From the NCBI GenBank assembly GCA_900555955.1, contig USNA01000051.1, positions 1-6,785 of the forward strand: a DNA stretch of 6,785 nucleotides, read 5' to 3'. The translations under genes and the position numbers were made by a program. The DNA is from an uncultured Collinsella sp. Its GTDB lineage: Bacteria; Actinomycetota; Coriobacteriia; Coriobacteriales; Coriobacteriaceae. The notes beneath the pieces are model-generated. The model searched no databases and was not told the DNA's origin. It saw nothing but the letters and a program-made list of their open reading frames with translations. This document shows positions 1 to 5,240 of the stretch, piece by piece; the first letter of the stretch is position 1, and the number at the start of each line of letters is the position of its first letter.

Positions 1-1734
1 GCTCGACCTCTCCCCGATTCCGGCCGGCCGCCCAGCACCCGCCTGCGCCTGTTCGACCTGGCAAGCGTCGACGACGGCCTGGTCCCCGGCAGCTCCATCG
101 ACTTCGACAAGACCGAGATCGCCAAGAACCTCACCTTGTTCCTCTACCCCGACGATTCCGACGAGCAGGGCCGCCTACTTCGCATCTATCAGGAGTACTT
201 CATGGTGAGCAACGCCGCCCAGCTCCTGATCGACGAGGCCGTCGAGCGCGGCAGCAACCTGCACGATCTGGCCGACTACGCCGTGGTCCAAATTAACGAC
301 ACGCACCCCACCATGGTCATCCCCGAGCTCATTCGCTTGCTCACCACCGAGCATGACATCGAGTTTGACGAGGCCGTGACCATCGTACGCTCCATGGTCG
401 CCTACACTAACCACACGATTCTTGCCGAGGCGCTCGAGAAGTGGCCGCTCGCCAGCCTGCAGAAGGTCTCCCCTGCCATCGCCAACATTATCGTCAAGCT
501 CGATGAGATCGCGAAGGCCGAGCACGATGACCCGCGCGTCGCCATCATCGACGAGCACGACACCGTCCACATGGCCCACATGGACATCCACTTTGGCTTC
601 TCCATCAACGGCGTAGCCGCCCTCCACACCAAGATCCTGGAGGACACCGAGCTTCATCCGTTCTACGAGATCTATCCCAAGAAGTTCTCCAACAAGACCA
701 ACGGCATCACCTTCCGCCGCTGGATCCATGGGGCCAACCCCGCGCTCGCCAGCCTGCTCGACGATGTGATCGGCACCGACTGGCGCAGCACCGGCGATCT
801 GAGCAAACTCGCCAAGTTCGCCGACGACAAGGACGTTCTTGAGCGCCTGGCCGCCACCAAGGTCGAAGCCAAGGCCATCATGCGCCAGTTCATGGCGCTC
901 GAGCAGGGCGTGACCATTCCCTCCAACGCCATCATCGACGTCCAGGTCAAGCGCATCCACGAGTACAAGCGTCAGCAGATGCTCGCGCTCTACATCATCT
1001 GGAAGTACCTCGATATCAAGAACGGCAACAGACCTAAGCACCCCGTCACCATCATCTTTGGCGGCAAGGCGGCGCCTGCCTACACTATCGCGCAGGACAT
1101 CATCCATCTGATCTTGACGCTGTCGCAGTGGATTGCAAACGACCCCGACGTGGCTCCCTACCTGCAGGTCGTCATGATCGAGAACTACAACGTCACCGCC
1201 GCCGAGCGCGTGATCCCCGCCGCTGATATCTCCGAGCAGATCAGCCTGGCCTCCAAGGAGGCGAGCGGCACATCCAACATGAAGTTCATGCTCAACGGCG
1301 CCCTAACCCTGTGCACGCTCGACGGCGCCAACGTGGAGATTGCCGAGCTCGTGGGCGACGAGAACATCTACACCTTTGGTGCCTCGTCCAAACAGGTCGA
1401 GCAGCTCTATGCCGACGGCACCTATGACGCCGGTGTGCTCTACCGCAAGCCCGGTATTAAACTGCTGGTGGACTTCATCACCAACCCGGCCTTTATGGCG
1501 ACCGGCAACGCCGAGCGCCTGCAGCGCCTGCACGACGATATTAAGGGCAAGGACTGGTTTATGGCCCTGCTCGACATTGAGGAGTACATCCAGACCAAGG
1601 AGCGCGTGCTGGCCGACTACGAGGACCAGGACGCCTGGATGCGCAAGACGCTCATCAATATCGCCAACGCCGGCACCTTCTCGTCCGACCGCACCATCTC
1701 CCAGTACAACGACGAGATCTGGCACCTGAACTAA
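1..1734 (+). CDS. glgP: Glycogen/maltodextrin phosphorylase (GT35), C-terminal part, 5'-truncated by window edge
   Basis: Catalyses phosphorolysis of alpha-1,4-glucan to glucose-1-phosphate in the cytoplasm, using pyridoxal phosphate. The frame is open from base 1 to the TAA at 1732-1734 (577 codons). Family members are about 750-850 residues, so roughly 200-250 N-terminal residues lie outside the window. The TTG at 136 is internal, because upstream codons already match the family (TRLRLFDLA from about base 43). Visible family blocks, in order: LYPDD and QEYFMVS (about 142-210), QINDTHP (about 289-309), HFGFSINGVAALH, NKTNGITFRRW (about 694-726), VQVKRIHEYKRQ (about 940-975), FGGKAAPAY, AAERVIPAADISEQIS, and the cofactor segment EASGTSNMKFMLNGAL, whose PLP-binding lysine is codon 1282-1284. 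The C-terminus (FSSDRTISQYNDEIW) also matches. All catalytic-half motifs are intact. The first 40 or so bases do not translate to the expected family sequence (see findings). A MalP-type paralogue cannot be separated from GlgP here. Confidence 0.95.
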   Translation, partial: ARPLPDSGRPPSTRLRLFDLASVDDGLVPGSSIDFDKTEIAKNLTLFLYPDDSDEQGRLLRIYQEYFMVSNAAQLLIDEAVERGSNLHDLADYAVVQINDTHPTMVIPELIRLLTTEHDIEFDEAVTIVRSMVAYTNHTILAEALEKWPLASLQKVSPAIANIIVKLDEIAKAEHDDPRVAIIDEHDTVHMAHMDIHFGFSINGVAALHTKILEDTELHPFYEIYPKKFSNKTNGITFRRWIHGANPALASLLDDVIGTDWRSTGDLSKLAKFADDKDVLERLAATKVEAKAIMRQFMALEQGVTIPSNAIIDVQVKRIHEYKRQQMLALYIIWKYLDIKNGNRPKHPVTIIFGGKAAPAYTIAQDIIHLILTLSQWIANDPDVAPYLQVVMIENYNVTAAERVIPAADISEQISLASKEASGTSNMKFMLNGALTLCTLDGANVEIAELVGDENIYTFGASSKQVEQLYADGTYDAGVLYRKPGIKLLVDFITNPAFMATGNAERLQRLHDDIKGKDWFMALLDIEEYIQTKERVLADYEDQDAWMRKTLINIANAGTFSSDRTISQYNDEIWHLN

Positions 1735-1762
1735 TTTCGCTTCCCTTACCCATCCTCTTGAG

Positions 1763-1795
1763 AAACGGAGTCGTGGCAACACGGCTCCGTTTTTT
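1763..1795 (+). terminator. Intrinsic terminator of glgP
   Basis: Bases 1763-1775 pair with 1780-1792 (13 pairs, one T.G wobble at 1771/1784), closing a GCAA tetraloop of the GNRA type at 1776-1779. A run of six T follows at 1790-1795. It begins 28 bases after the glgP stop codon, which is the classic position and form of a Rho-independent terminator. Confidence 0.93.
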
Positions 1796-1835
1796 GTGCC
1801 CGCACGTTACCCTGTGACCCGACTCGACCAAACAA

Positions 1836-1890
1836 TCTCGATCTGTAACAGCTACTCGGTAAAAACGGCCCCAGCTGTTACAGATTGAGA
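1836..1890. repeat. Palindromic repeat unit 1
   Basis: Bases 1836-1853 pair with 1873-1890: 18 consecutive pairs with a single G.T at 1840/1886. The 19-base loop is 1854-1872. This is the most complete stem of the three. In this copy both arms also contain a small self-palindrome, CTGTAACAG (1843-1851) and CTGTTACAG (1875-1883). Confidence 0.9.
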
Positions 1891-1916
1891 CATACCGGCC
1901 CCTCCACTTGGGTCTA

Positions 1917-1971
1917 TCCCAATCTGTAACATCTAGCAGCTGAAATTCACCTTTGGTGTTACAGATTTAGA
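1917..1971. repeat. Palindromic repeat unit 2, most diverged
   Basis: Bases 1921-1931 pair perfectly with 1957-1967, and two further inner pairs are possible (1932.1956 wobble, 1933-1955). Two mismatches (1919/1969 and 1920/1968) interrupt the outer stem, which resumes at 1917-1918 with 1970-1971. The core AATCTGTAACA/TGTTACAGATT is kept although the outer arm has drifted. Confidence 0.88.
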
Positions 1972-1996
1972 TGAAATGGTTAGCTCAGCGGAACCA

Positions 1997-2051
1997 TCTC
2001 GATCTGTAACATCTAACGTCCGAAATCAGCCTCACCCGTTACAGATCGAGA
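1997..2051. repeat. Palindromic repeat unit 3
   Basis: Bases 1997-2010 pair perfectly with 2038-2051 (14 pairs, arm TCTCGATCTGTAAC). The inner four positions of the arm, paired in unit 1, are mostly unpaired here. Position 5 of the stem is G-C here, G.T in unit 1 and A-T in unit 2, so pairing is kept while bases change. Confidence 0.9.
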
Positions 2052-2075
2052 CAAACGACCGGTCAGACAGCCCCA

Positions 2076-2123
2076 ACACAAAGAAAGGCTCCCCTCTCGC
2101 CTAGCGGACGGAAGGGGAGCCTT
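2076..2123 (-). terminator. Intrinsic terminator of the ABC transporter operon
   Basis: Bases 2085-2095 (AAGGCTCCCCT) pair perfectly with 2113-2123 (11 pairs) around a 17-base loop, which can itself form a small CGC/GCG stem. Read on the minus strand, the stem is followed by TCTTTGTGTT, a broken T-rich tract. It lies about 70 bases past the ATPase stop codon at 2192-2194. Confidence 0.85.
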
Positions 2124-2191
2124 ATATGTGACCACGGCAAAAGGATGGCAATACCGCAGTCGCCCAAAGGAAGGGCCTGGATGCACCGGGC

Positions 2192-3391
2192 CTAGATAAG
2201 GTTCTTGCCAGAGACCTTATCGAAGAGATGGGTCGCGTTCTTCTCGAACTTGAACCAGATGGGGTCACCCGCCTTGAGCGCGCCCTTGGCCTCGAGGTCG
2301 ACGACGGGGATGATCAGGACGAACTGGCCATCGGGGGCAGTCACGTGGACATGCTCGGTCGAACCCATGAGCTCGGTCACCTCGACGGTACCCTGGAGCG
2401 CACCCTCCTCGTCCTTTTCGGCAAGCAGGATTTGCTCGGGGCGCACGCCAGCCGTGATCTCCTTCACGTCGCCGCCATCCCAGTTAAGAGCAAGCTGAGC
2501 GCAGGTCTCGGGGGCAAGCGCCACGTTCATATCCTCGGTCTTGACGGTAAAGCCGTCGCCCGAGCGCACCAGCTGAGCATCGAAGAAGTTCATCTGCGGC
2601 ACGCCAATGAAGCCGGCGACGAAGATGTTCGCGGGATGGTTGAAGACCTCCTGCGGCGTGGCGATCTGCTGAACGACGCCGTCCTTCATGACCACGATGC
2701 GGTCGCCAAGGGTCATGGCCTCGGTCTGGTCGTGGGTAACGTAGATGAACGTACCCTTGATCTCGTGGCGCAGCTTGATGAGCTCGGCACGCATCTGGTT
2801 ACGAAGCTTGGCGTCCAAGTTGGACAGCGGCTCGTCCATCAGGAAGACCTTAGGGTCACGCACGATGGCGCGGCCGATGGCGACACGCTGGCGCTGGCCG
2901 CCCGAAAGCGCCTTGGGCTTACGGTCGAGGTATTCGGTAATGCCCAGGATCTCGGCAGCAGAGCGAACCTTACGGTCGATCTCGTCCTTGGGGACCTTCT
3001 TGAGCTCAAGCGTAAACGCCATGTTCTCGTACACCGTCATATTGGGGTACAGAGCATAGCTCTGGAACACCATGGCAATGTCGCGGTCCTTGGGCGCCAC
3101 GTCGTTGACGCGCTTGCCGTCGATGAGCACGTCGCCCGAAGTGATGTCCTCCAGGCCAGCGACCATGCGCATCGTCGTGGACTTGCCGCAGCCAGACGGG
3201 CCAACGAGAACGACAAACTCCTGGTCATGCACGGTGAGATTAAAGTCCTCCACCGCGAGCACACCGTCCTCGGTAACCTTGAGGTTATGCTTCTTCTCCT
3301 CGGTCTTCTTCTTTTTGCCAAAGAAGCCCTTCTTTTTGGACTCGGTGTTGGGATACACCTTCTGAACATGTTTGAGAACGATCTCGGCCAT
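2192..3391 (-). CDS. ugpC: Carbohydrate ABC transporter ATPase, MsmK/UgpC/MalK type
   Basis: ATP-hydrolysing subunit of a CUT1 sugar importer, bound to the cytoplasmic face of the permease pair; 399 residues. Visible motifs: Walker A GPSGCGKST (64-72), Q-loop Q110 in MVFQSYALYP, signature LSGGQ (162-166), Walker B KVFLMDEP (181-188) with catalytic E187, D-loop SNLD (190-193), and switch histidine H220 in YVTHDQTEAMTL. The linker FIGVPQMNFF (261-270) leads into a C-terminal TOBE/OB regulatory domain containing AGVRPEQI. A lysine-rich, low-complexity insert (about 15-43) splits the N-terminal strand KVYP from AVEDFNL, making the protein longer than compact homologues. The ATG is preceded by AAAGGT about 9 bases upstream. 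It is the last gene of the operon. Members of this family often serve several transporters. The symbol is a family label; glycerol-3-phosphate specificity is not implied. Confidence 0.95.
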   Translation of the reverse strand: MAEIVLKHVQKVYPNTESKKKGFFGKKKKTEEKKHNLKVTEDGVLAVEDFNLTVHDQEFVVLVGPSGCGKSTTMRMVAGLEDITSGDVLIDGKRVNDVAPKDRDIAMVFQSYALYPNMTVYENMAFTLELKKVPKDEIDRKVRSAAEILGITEYLDRKPKALSGGQRQRVAIGRAIVRDPKVFLMDEPLSNLDAKLRNQMRAELIKLRHEIKGTFIYVTHDQTEAMTLGDRIVVMKDGVVQQIATPQEVFNHPANIFVAGFIGVPQMNFFDAQLVRSGDGFTVKTEDMNVALAPETCAQLALNWDGGDVKEITAGVRPEQILLAEKDEEGALQGTVEVTELMGSTEHVHVTAPDGQFVLIIPVVDLEAKGALKAGDPIWFKFEKNATHLFDKVSGKNLI

Positions 3392-3408
3392 GTCTTTACC
3401 TTTCGATA

Positions 3409-3435
3409 TGCGGCGCCACGCTGAGGGGCGCCGCA
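3409..3435 (-). promoter_or_regulatory. Intercistronic hairpin between permease and ATPase genes
   Basis: Bases 3409-3417 (TGCGGCGCC) pair perfectly with 3427-3435 around a 9-base loop. Each arm contains the self-palindrome GGCGCC. On the transcribed strand it ends 17 bases before the ATPase ATG, directly ahead of its ribosome binding site, and no T-run follows. It is therefore unlikely to be a full terminator. mRNA stabilisation, processing, or tuning of ATPase translation are inferences. Confidence 0.7.
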
Positions 3436-3459
3436 GAAACTTGCAAAACAGTTACGGCA

Positions 3460-4299
3460 TCAGCCCTTGACGGCACCTGCCACCACGCCGTCGATGATGT
3501 ACTTCTGGCAGAGGATGTACATGATGACGATGGGGATAACGACCATCATGATGCAGGCCATCATGGGGCCGAGCTCGACGTGGCCATAGCCGCCGCGGAA
3601 GTACTGGATCAAGATAGGAATGGTCTTGTACTTGGTGGAGTCGAGGGTGAGGTAGGGCAGCAGATAGTCGTTCCAGACCCACATGGTCTCGAGGATGCCG
3701 ACCGAAAGATAGGTGGGCTTCATGATGGGAAGGACAATCTTAAAGAACACCTGGACCGGGTTGCAGCCGTCGATCATGGCCGCCTCTTCGATCTCGAGCG
3801 GAATGTTCTTTACAAAGCCGGCGAACATAAAGACCGCCAAGCCCGCGCCAAAGCCAAGATAGATAAAGCAGATGTTGAACGGCGTGTTGAAGCCGATGCG
3901 GTCCGCCAAATTGGACAGCGTGAACATGAGCATCTGGAAGGGCACGACCATCGAGAAGACGAACAGGTAATAGAAGAAGTTCGAGATCTTGTTGTTGACA
4001 CGAACCACATACCAAGCGCACATGGAGCAGCACACCAAGATCAGCACGACCGACGTGACCGTAATGATGAGCGAGTACATAAATGCCGAGGCAAAGCCCT
4101 GCTCGTTAAGAGCGTGCAGGTAGTTTGCAAGGCCGTTGAACGTCTCGGGCGTGAGCAGATCGAATGCCGTGGTGGTGCTGATTGCAGTTGCCTTTTTAAA
4201 GGAATTGAGCGCAATCATGAACACGGGGTAGATCCACGCGAGCGACAGAATCGTAAAGAAAATCGAGAGCGCGCGATTGATAACCTTATCGCGTTTCAT
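3460..4299 (-). CDS. Carbohydrate ABC transporter permease, MalG/UgpE-like
   Basis: Second membrane subunit of the CUT1 importer; 279 residues, the usual size for MalG-like proteins. Hydrophobic segments lie at about 11-31, 73-99, 107-127, 140-162, 196-215 and 245-264, giving six spans. The EAA loop that docks on the ATPase is EEAAMIDGCNPVQVFFKIVLP (E172, A173, A174, D177, G178, P191). The C-terminus YIIDGVVAGAVKG is the typical MalG-family ending. Its ATG shares one base with the TAA of the upstream permease gene (TAATG), and its ribosome binding site lies inside that gene, so the two are probably translationally coupled and made in equal amounts. Substrate is not predictable from the sequence. 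Confidence 0.93.
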   Translation of the reverse strand: MKRDKVINRALSIFFTILSLAWIYPVFMIALNSFKKATAISTTTAFDLLTPETFNGLANYLHALNEQGFASAFMYSLIITVTSVVLILVCCSMCAWYVVRVNNKISNFFYYLFVFSMVVPFQMLMFTLSNLADRIGFNTPFNICFIYLGFGAGLAVFMFAGFVKNIPLEIEEAAMIDGCNPVQVFFKIVLPIMKPTYLSVGILETMWVWNDYLLPYLTLDSTKYKTIPILIQYFRGGYGHVELGPMMACIMMVVIPIVIMYILCQKYIIDGVVAGAVKG

Positions 4300-5153
4300 T
4301 ACTGCTGCACCTCCTTGGACCTCGTGGCCTTAAGCTGAATCATGGAGATGGCCACGACCAGGATGCAGAAGATAACCGCCTTGGCCTGACCGATACCCTG
4401 CCATGCGATACCGGCACGCGAATAGAACGTGTTGTAGATGTTCAGGGCGAGCATCTCGGTGGAGTGCGCGGGGGCGCCGCCGGTAAGGGCGAGGTTCTGG
4501 TCGAACAGCTTAAAGCCGTTGGTGATGGACAGGAACAGGCAGATGGTGATGGTCGGCATCAGGTTAGGGATCTTAACCTTCCAAAACGTCTGCCATGCCG
4601 TAGCGCCGTCGACCTTGGCGGCCTCGATGTAGTCGGACGGAATGGACTGCAGACCAGCGATGTAGATGATCATCATGTAGCCGACCTGCTGCCACAGAGT
4701 CAGGATGATAAGGCCCCAGAAGCCAGCAGCAGAGTTAAGAGCGATGAGCTGGGCGCCCACGTTGGAGAGCAGGCAGTTGATCAGAATCTGCCAAATGTAG
4801 CCCAGCACGATGCCGCCGATCAGGTTAGGCATAAAGAAGATCGTACGGAAGATGTTGGTGCCTTTGAGCGCCTTGCGGGTGAGCGCCTGCGCAATGGCCA
4901 GGGCGATCACGTTGATGAGCACCGTCGACAGGAAGGCAAACGCCACGGTAAAGAAGAACGACGTGGAGAACTGCGGATCGGACAGCGCGCGCACGTAGTT
5001 CTCGATACCGACAAAGTGCGCGTTACTAATGATAATAAACTGGCAGAACGAGAGATAGAAGCCCTGGATAAAAGGGATCACGAACCCGATCATAAACGCC
5101 AGGCACGTGGGCAGCATAAAGAGCGGCCACCAGCGCTTGAGTGCTTTGCCCAT
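4299..5153 (-). CDS. Carbohydrate ABC transporter permease, MalF/UgpA-like
   Basis: First membrane subunit of the CUT1 importer; 284 residues, about the size of UgpA/MsmF proteins and without the large periplasmic loop of enterobacterial MalF. Hydrophobic segments lie at about 9-31, 66-90, 104-128, 144-168, 198-214 and 257-275. The EAA motif is YIEAAKVDGATAWQTFWKVKIP (E177, A178, A179, D182, G183, P196), followed by the family segment LMPTITICLFLSI. The GGAPAHST stretch (225-232) is also typical. The ATG has GAAAGGA upstream (7-base gap). It is separated from the binding-protein gene by 87 bases containing a strong hairpin, and overlaps the next permease gene by one base. Confidence 0.93.
   Translation of the reverse strand: MGKALKRWWPLFMLPTCLAFMIGFVIPFIQGFYLSFCQFIIISNAHFVGIENYVRALSDPQFSTSFFFTVAFAFLSTVLINVIALAIAQALTRKALKGTNIFRTIFFMPNLIGGIVLGYIWQILINCLLSNVGAQLIALNSAAGFWGLIILTLWQQVGYMMIIYIAGLQSIPSDYIEAAKVDGATAWQTFWKVKIPNLMPTITICLFLSITNGFKLFDQNLALTGGAPAHSTEMLALNIYNTFYSRAGIAWQGIGQAKAVIFCILVVAISMIQLKATRSKEVQQ
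4308..4316 (-). promoter_or_regulatory. Strong ribosome binding site inside the upstream permease gene
   Basis: The minus strand reads AAGGAGGTG, a near-perfect Shine-Dalgarno sequence, 8 bases before the ATG at 4299. It lies within the last codons of the MalF-like gene and fixes the start of the MalG-like gene at the TAATG overlap. Confidence 0.88.
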
Positions 5154-5172
5154 AAAAGGGTCCTTTCAATAT

Positions 5173-5210
5173 GCAGGGGGCGGGCAAACCAACGTCTGCC
5201 CGCCCCCTGT
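5173..5210 (-). promoter_or_regulatory. Long GC-rich intercistronic hairpin after the binding-protein gene
   Basis: Bases 5174-5186 (CAGGGGGCGGGCA) pair perfectly with 5197-5209 (13 pairs, extendable by a wobble at 5173/5210) around a 10-base loop. It lies about 30 bases past the binding-protein stop codon and some 20 bases before the permease start. The sequence after it on the transcribed strand (CATATTGAAAGG) is not a T-tract. It is therefore best read as an mRNA 3'-end stabiliser or partial attenuator, not a full terminator. In mal-type operons such structures are known to let the binding protein be made in excess over the permeases. Confidence 0.82.
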
Positions 5211-5240
5211 CGCTAATCAGATAGCTTGGGCAGCAACTGC

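Larger units (their letters stand above)
1836..2051. repeat. Array of three regularly spaced 55-base palindromic repeats
   Basis: Three homologous units start at 1836, 1917 and 1997. Each is exactly 55 bases, with unrelated spacers of 26 and 25 bases. Each has an 18-base left arm containing ATCTGTAAC, a 19-base centre with AAA at its midpoint, and an 18-base right arm containing GTTACAGAT. The arms are far better conserved than the loops. The array lies wholly between two convergent terminators. I do not recognise a named family; REP-like or MITE-like elements, operators, or structured RNA are all possible. Confidence 0.88.
1735..2191. other. Convergent intergenic region between glgP and the ABC operon
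   Basis: These 457 bases carry no credible gene. They hold, left to right, the glgP terminator, three 55-base palindromic units, a small perfect palindrome GACCGGTC at 2057-2064, and the terminator of the minus-strand operon. A weak 7-bp imperfect hairpin (2174-2180 with 2186-2192, loop ATGCA) overlaps the ATPase stop codon. It has one wobble on the plus strand that becomes an A-C mismatch in the transcribed strand, so I give it little weight. Confidence 0.8.

Noticed and set aside
136..138. TTG as start of the phosphorylase
   Set aside because: The frame stays open to base 1, and codons 43-135 already match the family, so the true start is outside the window.
175..1107. 310-codon open frame on the minus strand over glgP
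   Set aside because: Antisense to a strongly conserved enzyme; Asp/Val/Gly-rich composition with no recognisable domain.
1977..1995. tRNA-like stretch (GGTTAGCTCAGCGG)
   Set aside because: It resembles a tRNA D-arm, but no acceptor stem, anticodon arm or T-arm can be built around it; it is one repeat spacer.
1836..2051. CRISPR array
   Set aside because: The repeated elements are paired inverted arms with variable loops, only three units, and no cas genes. Neither spacer nor repeat structure fits.
1836..2051. Tandem intrinsic terminators
   Set aside because: The stems are long but only moderately GC-rich, loops are 19 bases or more, and none is followed by a T-run on either strand. Proper terminators already flank the array.
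3300..3340. Possible programmed frameshift at the A-rich AAAAAG runs in the ATPase insert
   Set aside because: The frame continues unbroken into the Walker A motif, the runs are C-AAA-AAG and not the strong A-AAA-AAG slip site, and the adjacent stem is small.
2228..3424. 398-codon open frame on the plus strand over the ATPase gene
   Set aside because: It is antisense to a gene with every ABC ATPase motif intact. Its product is low in complexity and has no family features, as expected from codon bias in GC-rich DNA.
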